NCBI RefSeq assembly: GCF_008919445.1
Contig: NZ_VSLG01000009.1
Coordinates: 1 to 64,000, forward strand
Origin: Serinicoccus kebangsaanensis
GTDB taxonomy: Bacteria; Actinomycetota; Actinomycetes; Actinomycetales; Dermatophilaceae
DNA length: 64,000 bases
Direction of reading: 5' to 3'
Both the position numbers and the translations under genes were made by a program. Each line of letters opens with the position of its first letter. Positions within the stretch are counted from its first letter, which is position 1. The notes beneath the pieces are model-generated. The model was not told where the DNA came from and did no database searches. It was given only the letters and a program-made list of their open reading frames with translations. Of the stretch, positions 38,274-45,614 are shown in pieces.

Positions 38274-39368
38274 TCAGAGCACGTCGTCGGTGGTGCCGAA
38301 GCTGCGGTAGTTGAGGTAGGACCGCCGCAGCCGCAGGGCGCGGCGCAGGGCCGGGCTCAGCGGGCTCAGGGGCAGGTCGTAGGCCGGGAACCAGTAGCGG
38401 TCGGCGCCGAACTTGAGCTTCATCCGGTAGACACCGAAGGAGTGCTTCTTCTCGTCCAGCAGCCGGGGGATGCCCCAGAGGTCGAGGGTGGCGTAGCCGT
38501 GCTCGTGGGCATCCTTGATCGAGGCCCAGTAGAAGGCATCGGGTGCCTTGGCGTCCTTGCGCTTGTCGCCGTCGGTCGGCGGGCGCTCGTCACGCACCGA
38601 GCCGCCGTAGAGGTAGCAGGTGGTGTCGCCCAGACCGATGTAGAAGCCTCCGGCGAGCGCCTTGCCCTCGTGCCGGGACAGGATGAGGTATGCCTCGCCC
38701 CCGTCCTGGTCGGCCTCGCGGCGCAACGCCTCGTAGTAGCCGCGGGGGAAGGCGCCGAGGTTGGACCGCTCGTTGGTGGCGGTGAAGATCTCCCAGAAGT
38801 CCTCGAAGTTGTCGTCCCGCCCGGCCTCGACGCCCATCCGCTCCGCGGTGCGCACGTTGCGCCGGGCCATCTTGTGCAGGCCCGCGAAGATCGCCTCCGG
38901 ATCCGGGCTGGTGTCGATGAGGATGGTGTGCTCGGGCTGCTCGGTCCTGGCCCGCCGGAAGGGTCCACGCCGGTCCGGGATCTGCGCCTGCTCGGCGAGC
39001 AGGTCGTCCTGGGTCGAGCTGTGCCCGGCGAAGATCGGCTCCGGTGGCTCGATGGTGAGGTAGTGGTCGGTGCGGCGGGCGACGTCCTTGATCGCCGCCG
39101 CGACGTCGGGGAGCAGCTCGAGGTCGGTGAGGGCCGGACCGCGGGGGGCGTAGAGCGTGCTGACCCCGGGCACCAGCCGCTTGCGCAGCAACTGCAGCGC
39201 ACCCACCACCTCACCGCCGCGGCGGACGTAGTAGCGCAGCGGCTCCTGGCCGAGCACCTTGCGGGCCTCGCCGTACCCCCAGCCCTGGAGCGGGCTGCTG
39301 ATCGGCATCTCGGCCACGGCGGCCGTGAAGGAGGCGCGGTCGTCGGCGGGATCCAAGGTCACCGTCAT
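38274..39368 (-). CDS. FemAB-type peptidoglycan bridge aminoacyltransferase
   Basis: A 364-residue GNAT-fold protein of the FemABX family, which adds amino acids from aminoacyl-tRNA to the stem peptide of lipid II or peptidoglycan. Seen: SSPLQGWGYGEARKVLGQEP at the N-terminus, LYAPRGPALTD, HKMARRNVRTAERMGVEA, and the GGSVRDERPP...FYWASIKDAHEHGYATLDLWGIP stretch, which corresponds to the family's YGGS/DLWG motifs. The ATG at 39368 lies 6 nt after TACCCT and has no Shine-Dalgarno site, so it is probably leaderless. It transcribes away from the SDR gene, sharing a 71-nt intergenic region. Confidence 0.85.
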   Translation of the reverse strand: MTVTLDPADDRASFTAAVAEMPISSPLQGWGYGEARKVLGQEPLRYYVRRGGEVVGALQLLRKRLVPGVSTLYAPRGPALTDLELLPDVAAAIKDVARRTDHYLTIEPPEPIFAGHSSTQDDLLAEQAQIPDRRGPFRRARTEQPEHTILIDTSPDPEAIFAGLHKMARRNVRTAERMGVEAGRDDNFEDFWEIFTATNERSNLGAFPRGYYEALRREADQDGGEAYLILSRHEGKALAGGFYIGLGDTTCYLYGGSVRDERPPTDGDKRKDAKAPDAFYWASIKDAHEHGYATLDLWGIPRLLDEKKHSFGVYRMKLKFGADRYWFPAYDLPLSPLSPALRRALRLRRSYLNYRSFGTTDDVL

Positions 39369-39374
39369 GCGGAC

Positions 39375-39380
39375 AGGGTA
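39375..39380 (-). promoter_or_regulatory. -10 element of the fem gene (leaderless)
   Basis: TACCCT on the minus strand, 6 nt before the ATG at 39368. No recognisable -35. Confidence 0.45.
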
Positions 39381-39439
39381 GCCGTCGGGAGGTGCCCTTC
39401 CGTCCACGACGAGCCGGGCCGCTGGCACACTCGGTGTCC

Positions 39440-40375
39440 ATGACGGAGGCAGCGGCGGAGCGTGCGGGCGGGGTGCTCGGGTGGGAGCACGCCAGGACAC
39501 CGGATCTGCGCGGTCGCACCGTGGTGGTCACCGGCGCGAGCGACGGGATCGGGCGGGAGGTCGCCCTGCACCTTGCCCGGTGGGGTGCGCGACTGGTGCT
39601 GCCGGCGCGCAACCGGGCCAAGGCCGAGGGGGTGCGTGCCCGGTTGCTCCGCGAGACCCGCGCCGACGACGGGGCGGACGCCGTCACGCTCGTCGACCTG
39701 GACCTGGCCGACCTCGGCTCGGTGCGCAGGGCGGCGAGGGAGATCACGGGGTTGCTCGGGAGTGGGACGGCGGACCTGGTCAACGTGGCCGGCGTGGTGT
39801 CGCCGCGGCGGCAGGAGACCGCAGACGGGTTCGAGCTGCTGCTCGGCGTCAACGCCCTCGCGCCGATGCTGCTCGTGGAGTCGCTGCTCCCGGTCGTGCA
39901 CGAGCGGGTGGTGCTCGTCACCTCGCACGCGCACACCGGCGGCCGGATCGACCTCGACGACCCGCACTTCCGCCGGACCCGGTGGACCCTGCCCCGGGCA
40001 TACTCCCGGGCCAAGCTCACCGCGATGCTCTGGGGCCTGGATCTGGCGACACGTATGCCGACCGGCACCGAGCTGCAGCTCGCGCACCCCGGTTGGGTGG
40101 TCACCAACCTGCAGAACGCCAGCGGGAACGCGCAGGTCGACCGGCTGGTCACCGCGGTCAGCCGGCCGCTGGCGATGACAGCCACCCAGGGAGCGGCCGC
40201 GGTGCTCCTCGCGCTCACCCAGCCGTTGCCGCCCGGGTCCTACGTCGGCCCCGACGGCTGGCAGCACCTGCGCGGCCGACCCACGCTGATCCGCCGGTCG
40301 GAGCAGGCGCTGGACCACGACCTGTCCCGGCAGGTCGTCGACTGGATGCGCGGCGAGGTCGGGCTGGCGCCCTGA
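39440..40375 (+). CDS. short-chain dehydrogenase/reductase
   Basis: A 311-residue NAD(P)-dependent oxidoreductase of the SDR family. The cofactor motif is TGASDGIGREVA near the N-terminus, with N-V-A-G (VNVAGVV), the catalytic Ser in VTSHAHTGG, and the catalytic Y-x3-K (YSRAK). The length and the ARNRAKAE cofactor-selectivity segment after strand 2 resemble retinol-dehydrogenase/WW-oxidoreductase-like bacterial SDRs, which favour NADP. The substrate is unknown. No Shine-Dalgarno site precedes the ATG at 39440. It ends 8 nt from the convergent phosphatase gene. Confidence 0.85.
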   Translation: MTEAAAERAGGVLGWEHARTPDLRGRTVVVTGASDGIGREVALHLARWGARLVLPARNRAKAEGVRARLLRETRADDGADAVTLVDLDLADLGSVRRAAREITGLLGSGTADLVNVAGVVSPRRQETADGFELLLGVNALAPMLLVESLLPVVHERVVLVTSHAHTGGRIDLDDPHFRRTRWTLPRAYSRAKLTAMLWGLDLATRMPTGTELQLAHPGWVVTNLQNASGNAQVDRLVTAVSRPLAMTATQGAAAVLLALTQPLPPGSYVGPDGWQHLRGRPTLIRRSEQALDHDLSRQVVDWMRGEVGLAP

Positions 40376-40383
40376 CCCCGTGC

Positions 40384-40884
40384 TCACCGTGCGGCGCGCT
40401 GGGCGGCGACGACCTCGCCGACGCGGTCCTCGTCGATGGCCGCGACCAAGCCGCTGACGGCGTCCTCGATCTGGTCGTACATCGCCACGTAGGCCTCCTC
40501 GGCCTGTCCCCACGGGTCCGGCACGTCGCGGGCGTCCCCGTCGCTGCCGAACGCACCGAGCCGCACCACCTTGGCCTCGTCCTCGGGCGTGCGGGCCAGC
40601 GCGAGCACGTCCTCCTCGTTGGCGGAGTCCATGACCACGACGAGGTCTGCGGTGTCGAAGTCGTCCGGCTCGAACTGCGCCCCGCGGGTGGTGAAGGCAT
40701 ACCCCCGGCTCTCGCCCTCGGCCATCGACCGCGGGTGCGGGCGCTCGCCGACGTGGTAGTCCGCGGTCCCGGCCGAGCTGACGGTCACGTCATCGACCCC
40801 CGCCTCCTCGAGCCGGGCGAGCAGGACCGCCTCGGCGGCGGGTGAGCGGCAGATGTTGCCCAGGCAGACCGTCATGATGTGCAT
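40384..40884 (-). CDS. low-molecular-weight protein tyrosine phosphatase
   Basis: A 166-residue phosphotyrosine phosphatase. The active-site loop C-x5-R is CLGNICRS, with nucleophile C7 and R13 followed by Ser. The general-acid Asp is in VPDPWG near residue 122. Family relatives in Gram-positive bacteria either remove phosphate from tyrosine kinases of exopolysaccharide systems or are exported, as in mycobacterial PtpA. No kinase or polysaccharide gene is adjacent, so the substrate is unknown. The ATG at 40884 is chosen; an ATG three codons on is possible. Confidence 0.88.
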   Translation of the reverse strand: MHIMTVCLGNICRSPAAEAVLLARLEEAGVDDVTVSSAGTADYHVGERPHPRSMAEGESRGYAFTTRGAQFEPDDFDTADLVVVMDSANEEDVLALARTPEDEAKVVRLGAFGSDGDARDVPDPWGQAEEAYVAMYDQIEDAVSGLVAAIDEDRVGEVVAAQRAAR

Positions 40885-40914
40885 GGTGCCCAGCCTCTCA
40901 GGCCGACCCCTCGT

Positions 40915-41034
40915 TTTCGACTCCGCCTTTGTTCGCCATGGCGACGATTCGAGAGGTCGAACTCGGGGCGTCTCCGGGGGACCTCGATTTCGACTGCGCC
41001 TTTGTTCGCCATGGCGACGATTCGAGAGGTCGAA
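40915..41034. repeat. two 47-bp near-identical palindromic repeats
   Basis: The 47-bp elements at 40915-40961 and 40988-41034 differ at a single base and lie 73 bp apart. Each begins TTTCGACT, ends GGTCGAA, and contains the 12-bp perfect palindrome TCGCCATGGCGA. In the second copy the ends pair as GATTTCGAC/GTCGAAATC. They fill the intergenic region between the phosphatase and fructosamine-kinase-like genes and look like a small palindromic extragenic element. Confidence 0.8.
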
Positions 41035-41062
41035 ATCCGGCGGGGGCTGCGAGGGTGGGGGG

Positions 41063-41803
41063 ATGAGCGAGGCCTTCAGCAAGAGCCGCGCAGGTGCGCC
41101 GCCGTTGTTCTTCGACCGCGAGGCGCTGGGGCTGCGGGCGCTCGCCGCCGCCGGGGCGCGGGTGCCCGCTGTGCGGGAGGTGTCCGACGAGGGGATCACG
41201 ATCGACCGGGTCGAGTCGGGTGGCCACCGCACGGCCGCCTCGGAGGAGGCGTTCGGGCGGGAGCTGGCGGCCCTGCACCGGACCACGGGAGAGCGCTACG
41301 GCTCGATCGACGGCGAGCCCACGGCATACCTGGGCGACTGTCCGGTCGACCTGACGCCCTGCGACAGCCTGGCCGAGTCGTGGCTGGAGCGCCGGGTCGT
41401 CCCGCTCACCCGGGAGTGCGTGCAGCGGGGACAGCTCGACGCCAGCAGCCTGGCCGACGCCGAGCGGCTCACCGCCGAGCACCTCGGGCCGGTCGAGGCA
41501 CCGACCCTGGTGCACGGCGACCTGTGGGCGGGCAATCGGCTGGTCGACGAGCGCGGTCGCAGCTGGCTCATCGACCCGTGCGCGCACTACGCCCACCGCG
41601 AGGTCGATCTCGCGATGATGCAGCTCTTCGGCGGCTTCAGCGGACGGGCCTTCGCGGCCTACACCGAGGACCTCCCGCTGGCCGACGGGTGGGAGCTACG
41701 GGTGCCGGCCTTCCAGAGCGTCCCGCTGCTGGTGCACGTCCTGCTCTTCGGCGGAGGGTATGCCGTCCAGGCCGCCGAGGCGCTGCGCACGGCGGCGTGC
41801 TGA
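41063..41803 (+). CDS. fructosamine kinase family protein
   Basis: A 246-residue aminoglycoside-phosphotransferase-like kinase of the fructosamine-3-kinase family, which phosphorylates sugar-amine adducts on proteins for their repair. Catalytic HGDLWAGN holds the Asp base. IDPCAHYAHREVDLAMMQLFGG is the family's Mg-binding region, where the usual IDPA-x-YGHRE-x-DLAM is slightly altered. RRRR-type nucleotide contacts are not obvious, and the protein is about 40 residues shorter at the N-terminus than typical members. A GAGGGT 6 nt before the ATG may be a weak -10, or the G-rich run may act as ribosome-binding site. Confidence 0.8.
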   Translation: MSEAFSKSRAGAPPLFFDREALGLRALAAAGARVPAVREVSDEGITIDRVESGGHRTAASEEAFGRELAALHRTTGERYGSIDGEPTAYLGDCPVDLTPCDSLAESWLERRVVPLTRECVQRGQLDASSLADAERLTAEHLGPVEAPTLVHGDLWAGNRLVDERGRSWLIDPCAHYAHREVDLAMMQLFGGFSGRAFAAYTEDLPLADGWELRVPAFQSVPLLVHVLLFGGGYAVQAAEALRTAAC

Positions 41804-41833
41804 GATGGTGCCAGGCACGACGGAGGTGACGCG

Positions 41834-43327
41834 ATGCGGAAGGTGGTCGGTGGCGCGCTGGCCGGTGCCCTCCTCGTGACCGCAGCCGCCTGCACCCAGG
41901 AGTACGACGACGACATGGCCATGACCACCACGCCACCCCTGGTGCTGCAGACCGAGGCGCCCGAGGCGGCGGCCACCACGGCGGCGACCTCTCCGCAGGA
42001 CGAGGACCAGACGCCGACCGAGGTCGATCCGGCCCAGGCCATCACCGACCCCGCACTGCTCGACCAGACCGGGTGGGTGCTGGGGCTGCTCGAGGAGGAC
42101 GCCGAGGGGCCGGCCGCCGAGGACTCCATGGAGCGCTTCGCCCCGACCTTCCTCGAGCAGGTCTCGGTCATCCAGCTCGGCGCCATCTTCGCCGGGCTGC
42201 GTTCCTCGGGCCCCTACACCGTGACCGCCGCGAGCCAGAGCACCGGAGTCGGACGGTCCGCCTCCCTGACCCTGCACTCCGCGGAGCAGCCGCTGGTCAT
42301 GACCCTGGGCCTGGACGACGACGACCGGGTCGGCACCCTGCTCTTCCAGCCGGACACCTCGGGGGAGGCGCCGACGATCTCCTCCTGGGCCGACCTCGAC
42401 GCCGCCCTGGTCGAGCTGGGCGGGCAGAGCCAGGTCGTCGTGGGGCAGGTCGTCGACGGCGGGTGCGAGGTGAGCCACACCACCTCGGGCATCGACCCCG
42501 CGGACGCGGCCTTCCCCAGCGGCTCGGTCATCAAGCTCCTCGTGCTCTCCGCGGTCGGCGCCGCCGCGGAGGAGGGGCAGCTCGCCTGGGAGCAGGAGCT
42601 GACGATCACCCCCGAGGTCAAGAGCCTGCCGTCAGGGGTGCTGCAGGACCGCGAGGACGGGTCCACGGTCACCGTGCGCGAGGCCGCCGAGCTGATGATC
42701 TCGATCAGCGACAACACCGCCACCGACCTGCTCATCGAGGCGGTGGGGCAGCGTGGGCTGCGTGCGGCGGCCGTCGCCGCCGGGATGGACCCGACGCGGA
42801 TCATGCCGGTGGCGACGACGCGGCAGCTCTTCCAGCTGGGCTGGCAGGTGGACAGCGAGGTGCGCGACCGCTGGGCCGAAGCGGTGGTCCCGGAGCGGCG
42901 GGAGGCGATCCTGGCGGACCTGCCCGAGGAGCTCGACGTGCCGCCGGCCGCGGTCACCGTCCCCGTGTGGGAGAGCGGGGTCGACTGGTTCCTCACCGGT
43001 GCCGAGATCTGCTCCCTGCACGCCCGTCTGCAGCAGCAGGCAACGTCCGAGCCGGCCGCGCCCGTCCGCGAGATCCTGGCGGTGAACCCGGGCCTCACCC
43101 CGCCGGACGGGGTCGCCTACCAGGCCTTCAAGGGAGGGTCGGTCCCGGGCGTGCTGGCGACCTCCTTCTACGTCGAGACCACGGGGGGCTCAGCGGACCC
43201 GGACGGTGCGGCGCCGGAGGGGATGGTGCTGGTGGTGCAGACCCGCAGCAGCGAGGCCGTGGACCAGATGCGGGCGCTGACGATCGTCGAGGCGGGCCTC
43301 CAGCACCTGGCGGCCGGCCCCGGCTAG
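41834..43327 (+). CDS. lipoprotein with beta-lactamase-like serine hydrolase domain
   Basis: A 497-residue lipoprotein; the signal peptide ends in the lipobox VTAAAC (C20), followed by a Thr/Glu-rich linker. Residues 60-185 form a small domain like the one preceding the hydrolase in actinobacterial ORF12/Cpe-type proteins. The C-terminal class A beta-lactamase fold has S231-x-x-K234 (SVIK), the SDN triad at 292-294 and K433-G-G in the KTG position. The catalytic residues are present, but the KGG box and the lack of an obvious E166-type omega loop suggest an esterase or peptidase rather than a resistance enzyme. GGAGGTGA lies just upstream of the ATG at 41834. Confidence 0.82.
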   Translation: MRKVVGGALAGALLVTAAACTQEYDDDMAMTTTPPLVLQTEAPEAAATTAATSPQDEDQTPTEVDPAQAITDPALLDQTGWVLGLLEEDAEGPAAEDSMERFAPTFLEQVSVIQLGAIFAGLRSSGPYTVTAASQSTGVGRSASLTLHSAEQPLVMTLGLDDDDRVGTLLFQPDTSGEAPTISSWADLDAALVELGGQSQVVVGQVVDGGCEVSHTTSGIDPADAAFPSGSVIKLLVLSAVGAAAEEGQLAWEQELTITPEVKSLPSGVLQDREDGSTVTVREAAELMISISDNTATDLLIEAVGQRGLRAAAVAAGMDPTRIMPVATTRQLFQLGWQVDSEVRDRWAEAVVPERREAILADLPEELDVPPAAVTVPVWESGVDWFLTGAEICSLHARLQQQATSEPAAPVREILAVNPGLTPPDGVAYQAFKGGSVPGVLATSFYVETTGGSADPDGAAPEGMVLVVQTRSSEAVDQMRALTIVEAGLQHLAAGPG

Positions 43328-43330
43328 GGT
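43325..43330 (+). promoter_or_regulatory. -10 element of nuoA2 (leaderless)
   Basis: TAGGGT, then 7 nt (GGCGGCG), then the ATG at 43338. It overlaps the stop codon of the preceding lipoprotein gene. Almost identical to the element before nuoH2. Confidence 0.5.
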
Positions 43331-43337
43331 GGCGGCG

Positions 43338-43694
43338 ATGTCGGACTACCTCGTCGTCGCGCTGGTCACGCTGCTGGGCGTGGCCCTGGTCGCGACCGCC
43401 TTCGGCGCCCGCCGTGTGCTGGCACCGAGCGACCCCACGCCCGCGAAGGTCACCACCTACGAGTCCGGTGTCGACCCGGTGGGCAGCGGCTGGGAGCAGG
43501 GCAGCGTGCGCTACCTCGTGTATGCCCTGCTCTACGTGGTCTTCGCCGTCGACGCGGTCTACCTCTTCCCCTGGACGCTGGTGATCCGCACCGATCTCGG
43601 CGTCGCCAGCCTGGTCGAGATGGCCATCTTCATCGGTGTCCTCGTCATCGCGCTGCTGCACGTGTGGCGGCGCGGACTGCTGCGGTGGTGGTGA
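43338..43694 (+). CDS. second-locus complex I subunit A
   Basis: NuoA paralogue of 118 residues with three helices. The family motif is present in altered form: [43 protein letters not shown]. The canonical YECG Cys is replaced by Ser (YESG), and the FDVE acidic motif appears as FAVDAV. First gene of a separate incomplete nuo locus; its gene order (A2, B2, then C2 9 kb away) matches that of a broken operon. It has its own leaderless promoter. Confidence 0.88.
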   Translation: MSDYLVVALVTLLGVALVATAFGARRVLAPSDPTPAKVTTYESGVDPVGSGWEQGSVRYLVYALLYVVFAVDAVYLFPWTLVIRTDLGVASLVEMAIFIGVLVIALLHVWRRGLLRWW

Positions 43695-43695
43695 G

Positions 43696-44307
43696 GTGAG
43701 CGCGCCGACACAGCCCGAGCCGGGGCATACCACCAGTCTCCCGACGCCACGCATCGGTGCACCGGTCGAGAAGGCGCCCCGCGCGGTGCAGGTCGTCCTC
43801 AACTGGGGCAGGAGGTACTCGCTGTGGGTCTTCAACTTCGGGCTGGCCTGCTGCGCGATCGAGTTCATCAGCGCCTCGATGGCGCGGCACGACTTCATCC
43901 GGCTCGGGGTCATCCCGTTCGCGCCGGGGCCGCGGCAGTCCGACCTGATGGTCGTCTCCGGCACCGTGACCGACAAGATGGCCCCCGCGATCCGCCGGCT
44001 CTACGACCAGATGCCGGAGCCGAAGTACGTCATCTCCTTCGGCGCCTGCTCGAACTCCGGCGGCCCCTACTGGGACTCCTACTGCGTCACCAAGGGCGTC
44101 GACCAGCTCATCCCGGTGGACGTCTACGTGCCCGGCTGCCCGCCGCGGCCGGAGGCGCTGCTGCACGGCATCGTGACGCTGCAGGAGCAGATCGCGGCCG
44201 AGACCCCGGGGCAGGCACGCAGCCGGTCGGGCTCACGGTATGCCGACCGGCCGGTGACCGCGGGTGAGGTGACGCGCGACCTGGTCGCCCCGCCCGCGCA
44301 GGACTGA
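43696..44307 (+). CDS. second-locus complex I subunit B
   Basis: NuoB paralogue of 203 residues. All four N2-cluster ligands are conserved: C52-C53 (GLACCAIEF), C118 (FGACSNSGG) and C148 (PGCPPRPE), so it should still carry the terminal iron-sulfur cluster. The GTG at 43696 follows the nuoA2 stop by 1 nt, with GGTGAG as a weak ribosome-binding site. It ends 16 nt from the convergent ompA-like gene, where the second nuo locus is interrupted. Confidence 0.9.
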   Translation: MSAPTQPEPGHTTSLPTPRIGAPVEKAPRAVQVVLNWGRRYSLWVFNFGLACCAIEFISASMARHDFIRLGVIPFAPGPRQSDLMVVSGTVTDKMAPAIRRLYDQMPEPKYVISFGACSNSGGPYWDSYCVTKGVDQLIPVDVYVPGCPPRPEALLHGIVTLQEQIAAETPGQARSRSGSRYADRPVTAGEVTRDLVAPPAQD

Positions 44308-44323
44308 GGGCGCAGGGCGGCGC

Positions 44324-44923
44324 TCAGCCGCCGTCGTACCGCACCTCGACCCGACGGTTCTGCTGGCGCCCCGCGGGGTTGTCGCTGCCGTCCGGACGGG
44401 TGTTGTCCGCCACCGGCTCGGTGGAGCCCAGGCCTTGGGTCTCGAGCCGCCCGGCCTCGACGCCGGCGGTCGACAGGTAGTCGGCGACTGCCTGGGCGCG
44501 CTCCTCGGAGAGGGGTCCGTTGATCTCGTCGGTGCCGAGGGAGTCGGTGTGGCCGATCACGGTGATCTCGCCCTCGGTCTCCTGCAGCAGGGCCGCGAGC
44601 GTGTCGAGGCTCTGCTCGGCGGTCGGCCTGAGCTGCGCCGAGCCGAAGTCGAAGAGGAAACGGTCCGACAGCGTGGCCACCGTCTCCTCCCCGTCCTGCT
44701 CGGCGCCGACAGCCTCCTCCAGCACCTCCGGCTCGACCTGCTCCGGGTCGGAGTAGAAGAAGGTCGTCGAGGTGAGCGGGGCGTCCCACGCGGAGTAGAC
44801 CTCGGCGCTGGACCTCGGGGGCACGTAGTCCTCGGGGACGGGCGCGTCCACCGCGGCCGCCGTGGGCAGACCCACGCCGGCGAGGCACGCCATCACGGCC
44901 ACCACCTGCAGCGGGCGGTTCAT
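44324..44923 (-). CDS. OmpA-family exported protein (copy 1)
   Basis: A 199-residue secreted protein with a signal peptide (MNRPLQVVAVMACLAGVGLPTAAA) and a C-terminal OmpA-like peptidoglycan-binding domain. Motifs seen: LFDFGSAQLRPTAEQSLDTLA, VIGHTDSLGTDEINGPLSEERAQAVADYL, and the C-terminal NRRVEV containing the arginine that contacts diaminopimelate in the family. There is no outer-membrane barrel, as expected for a Gram-positive. It overlaps the upstream lipoprotein gene by 4 nt and is a paralogue of the gene ending at 47524. Confidence 0.85.
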   Translation of the reverse strand: MNRPLQVVAVMACLAGVGLPTAAAVDAPVPEDYVPPRSSAEVYSAWDAPLTSTTFFYSDPEQVEPEVLEEAVGAEQDGEETVATLSDRFLFDFGSAQLRPTAEQSLDTLAALLQETEGEITVIGHTDSLGTDEINGPLSEERAQAVADYLSTAGVEAGRLETQGLGSTEPVADNTRPDGSDNPAGRQQNRRVEVRYDGG

Positions 44924-45528
44924 CGGGAACCACCCAGCGGCACCTCGAAGGTGAGCTGCGACCACGGTCCGCCCAACTCCTGCAGGTCGAGCGTCAGCCC
45001 CGTCGTCTCGGGGTCCACCCGGCCGGCGAAGACGAACACCGCGTCCACGCCCTCGCGACCCTCGAGCAGCAAGGTGCTCCCGTCGCCGCCGGGCTGGGGC
45101 TGGAAGGTGTACTCCCGGCCCTGGTCGTCGTACAGCCGCGGCGAGGAGGCGTTGCCGCCGTACCAGGTGGCCAGCTGTCGGTCGGAGTCGTTGACGATGG
45201 TGACCTCGGCCTCCACGTAGTAGTCGTGCACCGACACGTCGTGCACGGTGACCGAGAAGGCGGTGTCGTCCTCGCTGACGGTGCGCGACTCGTCGAGCTC
45301 GACGGTCTGCGGCTGTGCCGGCTCCGGCGGTGCCGTGGTCTCCTCGTCGGCCACCTCCGGCTCCTCCGTCGGCTCGGCCGACTCCGCGACCGGGTCGCCG
45401 CCCTCCTCGGCCGTCGGGCCGTTCTCCACCTGCTCGAACGTCGCGGGATCGTCGCCGGCGCAGGCGGCGAGGCTCAGCGTCCCGGCGAGGGCGATCGCCA
45501 CGACGATGCGGTGCTGGTGCGCTGTCAT
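44920..45528 (-). CDS. lipoprotein of unknown function (copy 1)
   Basis: A 202-residue lipoprotein: hydrophobic signal, lipobox LSLAAC, then about 60 residues of Glu/Thr/Pro-rich linker. The C-terminal domain of beta strands (FSVTVHDVSVHDYYVEAEVTIVNDS...) resembles extracellular immunoglobulin-like DUF4352-type domains. AGGAGAG precedes the ATG at 45528. It forms a two-gene unit with the OmpA-family gene and is matched by a similarly built lipoprotein gene at 48072-48701. An ECF-type promoter element lies 37-67 nt upstream. Confidence 0.8.
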   Translation of the reverse strand: MTAHQHRIVVAIALAGTLSLAACAGDDPATFEQVENGPTAEEGGDPVAESAEPTEEPEVADEETTAPPEPAQPQTVELDESRTVSEDDTAFSVTVHDVSVHDYYVEAEVTIVNDSDRQLATWYGGNASSPRLYDDQGREYTFQPQPGGDGSTLLLEGREGVDAVFVFAGRVDPETTGLTLDLQELGGPWSQLTFEVPLGGSR

Positions 45529-45564
45529 CTGGTCTCTCCTGGTTCGTGGGGTAGGCATTCGTGT

Positions 45565-45595
45565 GGTCTGTCGGCCGGTCGGCCCACAAAGTTGC
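45565..45595 (-). promoter_or_regulatory. putative ECF sigma promoter A
   Basis: Minus strand: GCAACTT (45595-45589), 14 nt, CCGACAGACC (45574-45565). The AAC core of the -35 and the CGA of the -10 are 17 nt apart, as in ECF promoters. The same two blocks with the same spacing precede the paralogous operon at 48738-48768. Confidence 0.65.
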
Positions 45596-45614
45596 ACGCG
45601 CCCTGCGCCCATCT

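Noticed and set aside
40915-41034. Small protein genes in the phosphatase/fructosamine-kinase spacer
   Set aside because: Frames here read through the 47-bp repeats without start signals or conserved sequence.
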